38,553 nucleotides of DNA from assembly GCA_016936215.1 (NCBI GenBank), contig JAFGPL010000071.1, positions 1-38,553 on the forward strand, written 5' to 3'. Source of the DNA: Bacteroidales bacterium. Its GTDB lineage: Bacteria > Bacteroidota > Bacteroidia > Bacteroidales > UBA10428. Each line of letters begins with the position of its first letter. Within the stretch, counting starts at the first letter, position 1. Under the pieces are notes generated by a model that saw nothing but the letters and a program-made list of their open reading frames with translations, ran no database searches and had not been told where the DNA came from. The position numbers were made by a program, and so were the translations under genes. Positions 25,975 to 34,551 of the stretch are shown in pieces.

Positions 25975-26279
25975 ATGCTAAAATTATTTCTCTTAAGATT
26001 CTTAATAAATAAAACTACCGATTACAAAGGTAACCTTTTAAATATTAAAAGCTTAGGTAGGTTAGTCTTAATTTGGCAGCCCAAAGATAATTAAAAGTTT
26101 TTTTCTGAAAAATTTTATAAAGCGAAATTAGACTTATTTAAAACAAATAAAAATAAAAGATACAGCAGTTTGGTTTTTGAAACGAAGGCATACTGCTATT
26201 GTGCTGGCAGATGGTTCAAATAATTATTTATTCGCTTTTAAGAAAAAAATATTAGATTTAAGCCCTCAAAATACCAAAA
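25975..26279. other. Divergent promoter region between V-ATPase operon and Na+/Pi symporter
   Basis: These 305 A+T-rich bases separate the two divergent starts. On the minus side there is a TACCTTTG -7 match. On the plus side only a partial match (TAGATTTA, near 26254) is seen before the symporter ATG. No coding frame, RNA gene or long repeat is visible. Confidence 0.6.
26025..26032 (-). promoter_or_regulatory. Candidate -7 element (TACCTTTG) for the V-ATPase operon
   Basis: On the minus strand TACCTTTG matches TAnnTTTG in full, 51 bases before the ATG of subunit E. No clear TTTG lies about 20 bases upstream. Confidence 0.4.
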
Positions 26280-27998
26280 ATGAATTATTCGTTTTTTGAT
26301 TTGTTGAAACTTCTGGGTTCGCTCGGTTTTTTTCTTTATGGTATGAAACTGATGAGCGAGTCGCTCCAGAAGGTTGCCGGTGAAAAAATGAGGAATATCC
26401 TCTCGGCCATGACATCGAACAGGTTCATGGGTATTTTTACCGGACTTCTCGTGACCTCAGTTATTCAGTCCTCATCTGCCACCACAGTAATGCTGGTTAG
26501 TTTTGTTAATGCAGGTTTGCTTTCACTCACGGAATCAATAGGGGTGATTATGGGCGCTAATATTGGTACTACCATTACAGCATGGATAGTATTGATTTTT
26601 GGTTTTAAAGTGAATGCCAGTGTTTTTGCACTCCCCTTGATTGCCCTTGCCTTGCCACTGCTTTTTTCAAGAATAAAAAAAAGAAGTTCGGTGGGGGAAC
26701 TGATTATCGGGTTTGCCATTCTGTTTATGGGAATTGATTTTTTAAAAGACAATGCACCGAATATCAATAATAGTCCGCACATGACTGAATATATCGCCGG
26801 TTTTTCAAACCTGGGATACTGGTCGGTATTGATTTACCTTGCTATTGGCCTGGTATTGACCACTATAGTTCAATCTTCAAGCGCTGTTATGGCCCTTACA
26901 CTGGTAATGTGCAATAACGGGTGGTTGAGTTTCGAGCATGCAGCAGCAATGGTGCTGGGACAGAATATTGGCACAACCATTACAGCCAATCTTGCGGCTA
27001 TTGTGGCCAATGTTTCTGCCAAAAGGGCGGCCATCGCGCATACCATTTTTAATGTTTCGGGTGTGTTGATTATACTGGTGTTCTATTATCCGTTTCTCAG
27101 GCTGATTGCCCAGTTAACCGGATGGTTTGGATATGACTCGCCCCTTGCTGACGGTACAACGGGAGAATCTTATTCAAAAGTTTCATTGTTAATGGCGCTC
27201 TCAATTTATCACTCGGTGTTCAATATTTTAAATACCGGGGTATTAATCTGGTTTGTTCCCCAGATTGAGAAACTCGTTAAATATATTGTTCCAGTAAAAG
27301 AAGAGGACGAAGAGTTTGGGCTAAAATACATAAACACCGGTTTAATGTCTACGGGTGAGATTGCCATATTGCAGGCGAAAAATGAAATAACGGTTTATCT
27401 CGAACGTGTCATCAGAATGTTTGGCTATGCAAAAGATTTTTATGAGGCCAAAACCGTCGGCAAAGCAGGGAAACTCTATTCCAAGGTAAAGAAATATGAA
27501 GACATAGCCGACAGGATGGAGCTTGAAATTGCCTCTTACCTTACAAGAATTTCTGAAGAAAGCGTTAGCAAAGAGGGGTCGGAAAAAATAGCCACCATGC
27601 TTGGCGTGGTGTGCAATATTGAAACACTTGCAGATACCGTTTTCAGTTTTGCAAATACCATACAGAGAAAAATTGATTCTAAAACCCAGTTTACCAAAGA
27701 AATAGAAAAAAATATCAGTAAACTAATCAGCAGTGTTGAAGAGTTGCTGGCTAACCTGAAAAAAAGTGTCCAGCGAAAAGATGGTGAGGGTATAGACACA
27801 GATTTTAAAGCTATTGATAAAAAGCTTTCGGAGACTGAAAAAATGCTCAAACAGGAACACTTCAGAAACCTTCATAAGGGAAAATATAAGGCGTCGGTTG
27901 GCGTCATCTATTCTGATTTATACACAGATACTATCAGTATTGGAAAACAGGCGGTTAATGTTGCCGAGTTATTCTTTTCAGACGGCAAAGTAACCTGA
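26280..27998 (+). CDS. Na+/phosphate symporter with C-terminal PhoU-like domain
   Basis: This encodes 572 residues. The membrane part (about 1-330) has the two inverted QSSSA repeats of the NptA/SLC34-like family, Q63-SSSA and Q198-SSSA. Each is followed by an IGTT motif (GANIGTT at 92-98 and GQNIGTT further on). After about residue 345 comes a cytoplasmic PhoU-like helical bundle (AKNEITVYLERVIRMFG onwards). Such proteins import phosphate with Na+, and the PhoU part may gate flux. It is divergent from the V-ATPase operon, whose K subunit carries a Na+ signature; the link is suggestive only. ATG at 26280. Confidence 0.92.
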   Translation: MNYSFFDLLKLLGSLGFFLYGMKLMSESLQKVAGEKMRNILSAMTSNRFMGIFTGLLVTSVIQSSSATTVMLVSFVNAGLLSLTESIGVIMGANIGTTITAWIVLIFGFKVNASVFALPLIALALPLLFSRIKKRSSVGELIIGFAILFMGIDFLKDNAPNINNSPHMTEYIAGFSNLGYWSVLIYLAIGLVLTTIVQSSSAVMALTLVMCNNGWLSFEHAAAMVLGQNIGTTITANLAAIVANVSAKRAAIAHTIFNVSGVLIILVFYYPFLRLIAQLTGWFGYDSPLADGTTGESYSKVSLLMALSIYHSVFNILNTGVLIWFVPQIEKLVKYIVPVKEEDEEFGLKYINTGLMSTGEIAILQAKNEITVYLERVIRMFGYAKDFYEAKTVGKAGKLYSKVKKYEDIADRMELEIASYLTRISEESVSKEGSEKIATMLGVVCNIETLADTVFSFANTIQRKIDSKTQFTKEIEKNISKLISSVEELLANLKKSVQRKDGEGIDTDFKAIDKKLSETEKMLKQEHFRNLHKGKYKASVGVIYSDLYTDTISIGKQAVNVAELFFSDGKVT

Positions 27999-28032
27999 GC
28001 ACTTAAAAATCTTTTTTCATATTAATACCATA

Positions 28033-28797
28033 ATGGATAAGCATCAAAGGCTTTTTATTGACAAGGTCCGAAAACGGGGGACCAAAACGATTATGAAATA
28101 TGGCCTGGTAAAAGAAGGCGATCGTGTACTGGTTGGGTTATCAGGGGGTAAAGATTCACTTGTACTGCTTGATATTTTGACACATTGCCGGAAACATGCC
28201 CCGTTTCATTTTGATATCACGGCAGTGCATGTTTCTGCTACCGGTATTGGGTACAAAGCTGATGTAAGCTACCTTGCTCAATTGTGTTCTGAAATGAATA
28301 TAAATCTTCAGATAAGTGAAATCAATATTGATTTAACCATAAACCAAAAAAAAGCACCCTGCTTTGTTTGCTCATGGGCACGAAGAAAAGAGTTGTTCAG
28401 GACTGCCGGAAAGTTAAAATGTAACAAACTGGCCCTGGGCCACCATATGGACGATGCGCTTGAGACGCTTATCCTTAATATGATGTATCACGGCTCTATT
28501 AGTTCAATCCCTGAGAAACTAACCATGCTGAATGGAAAACTGGAAGTTATCAGGCCGTTGCTCCATATTTCAGATGAAGAACTAAAAGAATTTGCTATTA
28601 TAAAAGGTTTTAAAACCGGGCTTAGCCCGTGCAAATTTGCTTCAAATACAAAACGTAAGCACATAAAAAACCTGATAAATGAGATGCAGAAAATTCATAA
28701 CAAATCAAAAATCAACCTTTTCAGGTCTATGTATAAATTTTTCCCTGAATATCTTCCTATAAATCCTGATACGCTTACCGACAGTTTTCATAATTGA
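28033..28797 (+). CDS. ttcA: TtcA-like tRNA 2-thiolation enzyme (PP-loop ATPase)
   Basis: This encodes 254 residues. The PP-loop SGGKDS is at 37-42, C110-F-V-C113 is followed by SWARRKELF, LALGHHMDDALETLILNM is the family core, and a third Cys is C200 in SPCKF. Three such Cys residues hold the iron-sulfur cluster in E. coli TtcA, which makes 2-thiocytidine at tRNA position 32. E. coli has a further Cys after the third one (C-x-x-C), which is absent here. A different thiolated base, or a TtuA-like role, remains possible. It starts 34 bases after the symporter and may be co-transcribed. Confidence 0.82.
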   Translation: MDKHQRLFIDKVRKRGTKTIMKYGLVKEGDRVLVGLSGGKDSLVLLDILTHCRKHAPFHFDITAVHVSATGIGYKADVSYLAQLCSEMNINLQISEINIDLTINQKKAPCFVCSWARRKELFRTAGKLKCNKLALGHHMDDALETLILNMMYHGSISSIPEKLTMLNGKLEVIRPLLHISDEELKEFAIIKGFKTGLSPCKFASNTKRKHIKNLINEMQKIHNKSKINLFRSMYKFFPEYLPINPDTLTDSFHN

Positions 28798-28916
28798 TAC
28801 GGGTACTGATGAATGGTATGCTGAAAACTTTTGGTATACTATTTGAAGAAAAATGAAAATATTTCTTAACTTTATAATAGAAACTGTATATATTTATTAA
28901 TGAATACATTACGAAT

Positions 28917-29696
28917 ATGAAAAGAATAGTTACAATCGTTGCATCGTTGCTGATTACGTTGGCATTAACAAATGCACAGACAAAAGATACAGATAAAATG
29001 TTTAAGGAGTTTCAGTCAACGGAATGGACTGACGTGCTCAAAGCAAAAGAAAACCTTGAGAATACGCAGGCAGGGTGCATTCCAGGGCTTATCTCATTGC
29101 TCGATGAAAATGGTGTTAAAAAACTGGTAAATTCCGGGGACCTGATTTACCCGGGTGCAGAGCGTTTTTTTGGACATGGTCAGATAATTGATTATGATAT
29201 AGATAAGGTAAATGTCAGGGCCGGCTGGCTTTTGGAAGAATTAACTTTTCAGAACTTTGGGTTCACTGGTATTCACATTAGTCCGGAAGAACTGACTGAT
29301 TATATTAAATTCAATTTTCCGAAATATTACAACAATGCAAAAAACCGCCAGTTAATTGATAAAAGTACAGATAAGGAAAAAAGAGATTTGATAAGGGACC
29401 TTAGCATTGAAGAAGCCAAAAGGTGGTGGGCTTCTGAGGGTGACGAATGGAACAGGCTCGACGCCATTGTTAATGCCCTTAAGAGCGACGATGAAAAAAG
29501 ACAAGCCAAAGCGTTGTTTTATATAAGAAACGGCAAGACAGCTTGTTCAGGGCTGACAATTGAAGTGTATAAAGCCAGGATTGAGCCAGTTGTAAAAGAA
29601 TTGTCAAAGTCACCACTGAAAAGGATTTCGGAGCAGGCAAAGCTTATTATGCTTGACACTTCTTTTGAATGGATGAAATTAAAAGCAGTTTCCTGA
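28917..29696 (+). CDS. Exported protein of unknown function
   Basis: This encodes 259 residues with a signal peptide of about 20 (MKRIVTIVASLLITLALTNA, then Q). The mature part is mostly helical and charged: FKEFQSTEWTDVLKAKENLE, a block with GWLLEELTFQNFGF, and a C-terminal stretch of Lys-rich helices that could be HEAT-like. No catalytic motif is visible. The start ATG at 28917 follows a 119-base gap after the ttcA-like gene. I do not recognise the family; it is probably periplasmic. Confidence 0.6.
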   Translation: MKRIVTIVASLLITLALTNAQTKDTDKMFKEFQSTEWTDVLKAKENLENTQAGCIPGLISLLDENGVKKLVNSGDLIYPGAERFFGHGQIIDYDIDKVNVRAGWLLEELTFQNFGFTGIHISPEELTDYIKFNFPKYYNNAKNRQLIDKSTDKEKRDLIRDLSIEEAKRWWASEGDEWNRLDAIVNALKSDDEKRQAKALFYIRNGKTACSGLTIEVYKARIEPVVKELSKSPLKRISEQAKLIMLDTSFEWMKLKAVS

Positions 29697-29728
29697 AAAA
29701 ATATGCTTTATGAATGACAGATGTAGGT

Positions 29729-29736
29729 TATTTTTG
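29729..29736 (+). promoter_or_regulatory. Candidate -7 element (TATTTTTG)
   Basis: This is a full TAnnTTTG match 24 bases before the ATG at 29761. A near-match to the -33 element (TTTA at 29707-29710) lies 18 bases upstream. Confidence 0.4.
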
Positions 29737-29760
29737 TGAAGCAAATAAAACTTTTAAACC

Positions 29761-30156
29761 ATGCAGGCACATTTAAAAAGATTGATAATTATTGTAATAA
29801 TTCTTTTGAATGCAGGTATTCTTTTTGCACAAAAGGAGATTTTTTTAAGACAGATTGAATTTAAGCTTGAAAAAATCAGCGATATAGATTATGAAAACGA
29901 GTACTTCATGACCATGAAATTCAATAAAGGCGAATCATACCTGTTCAAAATCACCAATCATCTTGATAATTATGCCGGTCAGGCTGTTATTGAGATTCTT
30001 GATGCAGATAAACTGGTGATGACCAATAACCTGGGTGAAAAATATTTTGAAACTATAAATTTTGTATGCAACAAAACCGGTTTTTATGATATTCTGGTCA
30101 GGTTTAAAGACAAAAAAGTTGGCAACTGCGTAATTGATGTTAAACTGCTTCAGTAG
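29761..30156 (+). CDS. Small exported protein of unknown function
   Basis: This encodes 131 residues with a signal peptide of about 23 (MQAHLKRLIIIVIILLNAGI...FAQ). The mature 108 residues look like a small beta-sandwich: FRVKL-like alternating strands (YFMTMKFNKGESYLFKI), AVIEILDADKLVMTNN, GFYDILVRFKDKKVGNC and a terminal VIDVKLL strand. Two Cys residues could pair. The family is unknown. It resembles carrier- or emp24-like beta domains in outline only. It converges on the lipoprotein at 30219, with a shared inverted repeat between them. Confidence 0.6.
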   Translation: MQAHLKRLIIIVIILLNAGILFAQKEIFLRQIEFKLEKISDIDYENEYFMTMKFNKGESYLFKITNHLDNYAGQAVIEILDADKLVMTNNLGEKYFETINFVCNKTGFYDILVRFKDKKVGNCVIDVKLLQ

Positions 30157-30166
30157 TTTTTCTTTT

Positions 30167-30220
30167 AAGACCGGGTTGTATAACAGATCTGAAATTTTTC
30201 GGGTAATGCAATCCGGTCTT
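30167..30220. terminator. Possible bidirectional terminator between convergent genes
   Basis: AAGACCGGGTTG (30167-30178) pairs with CAATCCGGTCTT (30209-30220) with one mismatch and a 30-base loop. The right arm overlaps the stop codon of the minus-strand gene. U-rich tails are modest on both sides, so termination is likely but not certain. Confidence 0.5.
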
Positions 30221-30635
30221 AATATTTAAGCCTTGCATCAATCCTTTCGTTTACAATTACATAACACGCATCATCGCATTCACCTGTAACACGTTTCCAT
30301 TTAATGGTGGTAGCGTCAATTACATAAATTGTATCATTGCCATAAGCATATTCTGCTTTTATAGAGTACTTTTGATCAACCCTGCTGTAAAGGTATACCG
30401 GGCTTGAATAGGCTGTGTCCACCCAGTCAACTATATCCTTCTCAACCTCATCAATATAAAGTTTCCAGGGAATTTTCGTGTACTTGTCATTAAAAGTAAA
30501 ATCAATGATGAGATCAACTGAATCGGATTTGGAATCATAACATTCACTGCAATCAACACCGGCCGTGAATATTTTTTCATTACACGAAAAGAGGATTATA
30601 AAAAATGCAGCACTAATAAAATATCTCATAATCAT
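30219..30635 (-). CDS. Small lipoprotein of unknown function
   Basis: This encodes 138 residues. The signal segment ends in I-L-F-S-C (about residues 14-18), a good Bacteroidota lipobox. Soon after comes a C-S-E-C pair (about 29-32), and a second C-x-x-x-C (CDDAC) lies near the end. These four Cys residues could form disulfides or a metal site. The rest is beta-rich (VDLIIDFTF, YSIKAEYAYGNDTIYVIDA). Two ATG codons at 30635 and 30629 are possible starts. It begins 9 bases after the ankyrin-barrel gene and is probably co-transcribed with it, so the pair may work together in the envelope. The family is not recognised. Confidence 0.6.
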   Translation of the reverse strand: MIMRYFISAAFFIILFSCNEKIFTAGVDCSECYDSKSDSVDLIIDFTFNDKYTKIPWKLYIDEVEKDIVDWVDTAYSSPVYLYSRVDQKYSIKAEYAYGNDTIYVIDATTIKWKRVTGECDDACYVIVNERIDARLKY

Positions 30636-30644
30636 AGGAGTATT

Positions 30645-32042
30645 TTATAACCAATTGATATATTTAGGGAAATAAACATTTTTCTTTCTGTTGATATTAA
30701 AGCATAAAGCAAAATTAAACCTTCCGTTCCCCATCTTTTCAAGGTTGAGGTTTAAATATTCATAGAAAAATTTTACATAAAGCGGGTTATAAATCCAGTA
30801 TACTCCTATCCTGGGTACCGTGACAAACCTGGTATCTGGTTTATTTGAAGACCCGCGATAGCTTCCGAATGTAAGTGTTTCTTTCACGCCGGCAAATATT
30901 CCGTATTCGTTTGAAGAAACACGAAAAACAGCAAACCTTTTGTCCAGTCCGAGGGAATAGGCCCCGCGCCGTTCCCTGTATTGAAAATAAACATTTTCAC
31001 TTTCTTTCTCAAGCACAGCAATAGCTGTAGGCCTGAACCGGTAGTCGCCAAATAGCTCAAAATTGTATTTTTTATCAGAAATCCCGAAAGAAAATCCCCA
31101 CATAAAATCCCTGCTGTTCCAATGAATATCGCTGCCTAAAACAAATTTATCAAAGCTTGGCCTGATAATGCGGGTGGCTTGATGAAGGCGTAAAAATGCT
31201 ATGATCGAATCGTTTTTATGCTCCCGGGCAATATTGAGCGCGTTTTGAGATCCCGACACTTTTATTTCTGTGCTTGCACCTTTGGTGATTAGAAATTTCA
31301 ACATTTCCAGGTCGTTGTTTTCAACTGCCACACAAAGGGGGGTATATCCTACCTCATCTGCCCTGTTTATATCGGCCCCAAGCGCAATAAGCGTATCAGC
31401 GGCATCAATAAACCCGTTCTGTACGGCCATGTGCAGAGGTGTTCTTAACCGGGTGTCAACCGAGTTGATATCAGAACCATATGTAACAAGTAATCCGGCA
31501 ATCTCGTTCAGCCCGAGTAACGAAGCAAGCATCAGGGCATCGGTGCCGTGTATGTCTTTTTTTGTAACATCCGCCCCGTAATATAACAACATATCTGCCA
31601 TATAATAATTACCGTTTGCAACAGCCTGCATCAACGGAGTAACTTTATAATAATCTGCAAGGTTTATATCGGCGCCATTACGAATGAGGTATTCTGCTAT
31701 TTCAAGGGTATCGTTCAATACGGCAGTAATCAGGGCTGTATTGCCGTTGTCGGGTACTTTATTTATGTCAGCCCCGTTTAGCACCAATATTTTTACAACA
31801 TCAAAATGATTCCCCTGTACAGCATACATCAGCGCGGTAACCCCATTTCCAAGGGATGCATCTGCCTTGGCCCCTGCATTCAGCAATCTTAGTACTTCGT
31901 TTTTATAACCCTTATCGGCTGCGTAGATCAGGTTGTATTCCAGGTCACCCTTAATATACCCTGAGGTGTCAATTGATGTCTGTTGTCCAAAACAGAAAAC
32001 GGGACAGATTATGCCAAAAAGAATATTAATGCTGAACTTCAT
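30645..32042 (-). CDS. Ankyrin-repeat protein fused to a predicted outer-membrane beta-barrel
   Basis: This encodes 465 residues from the ATG at 32042. An in-frame TTG at 32081 lies upstream of a likely promoter and would give a poor signal peptide. A signal peptide of about 20 (MKFSINILFGIICPVFCFGQ) is followed by eight ankyrin repeats (about 30-300). Each has a T-x-L-x-x-A and G-A-D-I-N pattern, with a first and last degenerate repeat. After about 310 the sequence changes to alternating aromatic strands (YNFELFGDYRFRPTAIAVL, YVKFFYEYLNLNLEKMG) suggesting an eight-strand or larger barrel. The repeats would then face the periplasm. Ankyrin repeats mediate protein contacts; the partner is unknown. 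Confidence 0.8.
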   Translation of the reverse strand: MKFSINILFGIICPVFCFGQQTSIDTSGYIKGDLEYNLIYAADKGYKNEVLRLLNAGAKADASLGNGVTALMYAVQGNHFDVVKILVLNGADINKVPDNGNTALITAVLNDTLEIAEYLIRNGADINLADYYKVTPLMQAVANGNYYMADMLLYYGADVTKKDIHGTDALMLASLLGLNEIAGLLVTYGSDINSVDTRLRTPLHMAVQNGFIDAADTLIALGADINRADEVGYTPLCVAVENNDLEMLKFLITKGASTEIKVSGSQNALNIAREHKNDSIIAFLRLHQATRIIRPSFDKFVLGSDIHWNSRDFMWGFSFGISDKKYNFELFGDYRFRPTAIAVLEKESENVYFQYRERRGAYSLGLDKRFAVFRVSSNEYGIFAGVKETLTFGSYRGSSNKPDTRFVTVPRIGVYWIYNPLYVKFFYEYLNLNLEKMGNGRFNFALCFNINRKKNVYFPKYINWL

Positions 32043-32059
32043 AAAAAAATTGTGAAAAT

Positions 32060-32067
32060 CAAAGATA
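32060..32067 (-). promoter_or_regulatory. Candidate -7 element (TATCTTTG) for the ankyrin-barrel gene
   Basis: On the minus strand this is a full TAnnTTTG match 18 bases before the ATG at 32042. It lies downstream of the alternative TTG at 32081, which supports the shorter start. Confidence 0.4.
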
Positions 32068-32153
32068 AATAAAATCAACAATTATTGATATAAAACAGCA
32101 CCAGGGTGAAATGATACATTTAACCCAAAACCGGCTTGCGTATGAAAAATCAT

Positions 32154-32161
32154 TATATTTG
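32154..32161 (+). promoter_or_regulatory. Candidate -7 element (TATATTTG) for the CCC transporter
   Basis: This is a full TAnnTTTG match 21 bases before the ATG at 32182. The nearest TTG upstream (32136-32138) is at a short 15-base spacing. Confidence 0.4.
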
Positions 32162-32165
32162 TTTT

Positions 32166-32173
32166 AAAAGGAG
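32166..32173 (+). promoter_or_regulatory. Strong Shine-Dalgarno AAAAGGAG
   Basis: AAAAGGAG lies 8 bases before the ATG at 32182. It is the clearest ribosome binding site I noticed in a window where most genes lack one, and it selects this start or the adjacent ATG at 32185. Confidence 0.7.
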
Positions 32174-32181
32174 AATTAATA

Positions 32182-34410
32182 ATGATGCAACCAGCACCCA
32201 AAAGGCTCAGAACTTTAAGCACAGCGCCAGTTTATTTCACAGCTGTTTCAACAATTCTGGGCGCTATTCTTTTTCTGCGTTTTGGATTTGCAGTTGGAAA
32301 CCTGGGGCTTCCAAGAGTTTTTCTTTTGATTATTCTCGGCCACCTGATTACCATCCCCACAGCACTTGCCATATCAGAGATTGCTACAAACCAGAGGGTA
32401 GAAGGGGGAGGGGAGTATTTCATAATTTCAAGGTCTTTTGGTCTTAATGTCGGTGCAACCATTGGTTTGGCCTTGTATCTTTCACAGGCAATCAGCGTAG
32501 CGTTTTACGTAATTGCATTTACCGAGGCCTTTGCTCCATTGTTTGAATGGATAAAAGAAAAATATCAGGTTGAATTATACCGCCAGGTAATAAGCATACC
32601 TGCTTTGCTGACATTGGCATTCGTTATCCTGAAAAAGGGTTCGAACATCGGTATAAAAACACTTTTTATTGTTGTTGCTATTTTGTTTATTTCGTTGTTA
32701 TTTTTTTTTTTAGGGAAATCATCGTATGCCGAGACGCACCAGGTAAGTTTTTTTATGCCTGGAAACAATAACACAGGTTATTCTTTTTTTACTGTTTTTG
32801 CGATATGCTTTCCTGCATTCACAGGTATGACAGCCGGGGTGGGGCTTTCGGGTGATCTTAAAAATCCCGGGAGATCAATTCCGATCGGCACCATAGCAGC
32901 CACATTTACCGGTATGGTAACCTATTTTTTTGTATCGTACAAACTTGCCATATCGGCAAGTCCCGAAGACCTTATTAACGATCAGTTTATCATGGGCAAA
33001 ATTGCATTTGCCGGGCCCGTTATTGTTCCATTAGGCCTTGCTGCCTCCACCATTTCTTCAGCCATAGGCTCTATATTGGTTGCACCGAGAACTTTGCAGG
33101 CACTTGGGGCGGACCGCTCATTGCCGTTGGGTAAATTTAACCGTTTATTGGCGCGGGGCAGGGGAGAAACGAACGAACCATTCAATGCCACCCTGCTCAC
33201 GGCAATAATTGCATTGGTTTTTGTAGCACTCGGAGATGTAAATGCTGTTGCCCAGATTATTACAATGTTTTTCATGGTAACCTATGGCTCGCTCTGCCTG
33301 ATATCTTTTCTCTATCATTTTGGTGCCGACCCTTCTTACAGACCGGTATTCAGGTCAAGATGGTATATCTCGTTAGCCGGTTTTCTCATGTGCCTCTGGC
33401 TTATGTTTAAAATAAGCACTGCATATGCCCTGGTGTCGGTGCTTATTATTACATTTCTCTATCTCTTTGTATCACATTCACATAAAGAGAGGTCAGGGAT
33501 GCAGGAGATATTTCAGGATACCATTTTTCAGCTAAGCAGGCAGTTGCAGGTATTTTTGCAAAAATCAAAGAAAACCACATCTGAGCACAAATGGAGGCCT
33601 TCTGCAATATGTATTTCTGAATCTACTTTTGAGCGGCCAAAAGCATTAAAATTAATGGACTGGATTAGTAACAAATATGGTTTTGGAACATATATTCACC
33701 TTATTCTTGATTACTATTCAAAATCTTCGTACAACAAATCAAAAGAAACACTCGCAAGGCTTATCAACCTGTCCGATGAGAAGAGCAAGGTATACATGGA
33801 TACCCTTGTTTCACCATCATATACTTCTGCAATAGCCCAAATTATTCAGCTTCCCGGAATATCAGGCATGGAAAACAATATGATGATCTTTGAATTTGAT
33901 AAGGACAATCCATCAAATCTGCAGCAGATTGCTGAAAACATACCTCTAGTAAAGGCCGGGAACCTTGATGTTTGTATATATGGAACAACAAAGAGGCTGA
34001 TCAATTACAGGCAGGGAATTCATGTATGGATCAGAAGTCATGATTTTAACAATTCCAACCTCATGATCCTTCTTAGTTATATTATTCTTGGACATCCGGA
34101 TTGGCGTAAAGGAAAAATCAAGATTTTTGACCTGTGCAGAGAAGATGATATGGAGAATACCCGCAAACAACTTACTGACCTGATTCAAACAGGGAGATTG
34201 CCGATTTCACCGGATAATGTTGAGCTTATCAAGACCGAAGAAAAAATTCATGCTAAAACGCTTATAAATTCGAAGTCTGCCGATGCAGGCCTTATTGTTA
34301 CAGGATTTCTTGAAGAGCAACTGCGTAATTATGACGAACTGTTTACCGGTTATGAAAATGTTGGCGATGTACTTTTTATAAATGCCAATGCATTGCGGGA
34401 AATAAAATAA
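32182..34410 (+). CDS. Cation-chloride cotransporter (SLC12/APC) homologue
   Basis: This encodes 742 residues. Helix 1, PVYFTAVSTILGAILFLRFGFAVG (about 16-39), is the signature of bacterial and eukaryotic CCC proteins, with the broken G-A-I-L-F-L-R-F unwound region. About 12 membrane helices run to residue 430, including SEIATNQRVEGGGEYFIISR and GLSGDLKNPGRSIPIGT. A cytoplasmic C-terminal domain (about 450-742) with two alpha/beta halves follows, as in SLC12 transporters. The likely role is Na+- and/or K+-coupled chloride movement in the inner membrane; amino-acid transport cannot be excluded by eye. It is monocistronic and divergent from the ankyrin-barrel gene. Confidence 0.85.
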   Translation: MMQPAPKRLRTLSTAPVYFTAVSTILGAILFLRFGFAVGNLGLPRVFLLIILGHLITIPTALAISEIATNQRVEGGGEYFIISRSFGLNVGATIGLALYLSQAISVAFYVIAFTEAFAPLFEWIKEKYQVELYRQVISIPALLTLAFVILKKGSNIGIKTLFIVVAILFISLLFFFLGKSSYAETHQVSFFMPGNNNTGYSFFTVFAICFPAFTGMTAGVGLSGDLKNPGRSIPIGTIAATFTGMVTYFFVSYKLAISASPEDLINDQFIMGKIAFAGPVIVPLGLAASTISSAIGSILVAPRTLQALGADRSLPLGKFNRLLARGRGETNEPFNATLLTAIIALVFVALGDVNAVAQIITMFFMVTYGSLCLISFLYHFGADPSYRPVFRSRWYISLAGFLMCLWLMFKISTAYALVSVLIITFLYLFVSHSHKERSGMQEIFQDTIFQLSRQLQVFLQKSKKTTSEHKWRPSAICISESTFERPKALKLMDWISNKYGFGTYIHLILDYYSKSSYNKSKETLARLINLSDEKSKVYMDTLVSPSYTSAIAQIIQLPGISGMENNMMIFEFDKDNPSNLQQIAENIPLVKAGNLDVCIYGTTKRLINYRQGIHVWIRSHDFNNSNLMILLSYIILGHPDWRKGKIKIFDLCREDDMENTRKQLTDLIQTGRLPISPDNVELIKTEEKIHAKTLINSKSADAGLIVTGFLEEQLRNYDELFTGYENVGDVLFINANALREIK

Positions 34411-34551
34411 ACAAAAAGGCCATATCGAATGTTTTGTTAACAGGTAATGAACGTTTGCAGTCATATTCCAGCCTTTTGTCAAAATGGGTTGTAAGCTTTT
34501 TATAACCTCTCCGTTTTTAACTAATTTTAGGGCGAATCAACCTTAAAAAAC

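Noticed and set aside
25511-25981. A 156-codon plus-strand frame across the ntpE gene
   Set aside because: It lies wholly antisense to a well-supported coiled-coil subunit, has no family features and repeats Ser/Ala runs that mirror the Glu/Ala/Lys codons of ntpE.
32043-32081. TTG start for the ankyrin-barrel gene at 32081
   Set aside because: It lies upstream of a likely -7 element and adds a segment that spoils the signal peptide.
34411-34480. ACAAAAAGGC / GCCTTTTGTC inverted pair after the CCC transporter gene
   Set aside because: The loop is about 50 bases and no T-tract follows, so neither a terminator nor a meaningful element is supported.
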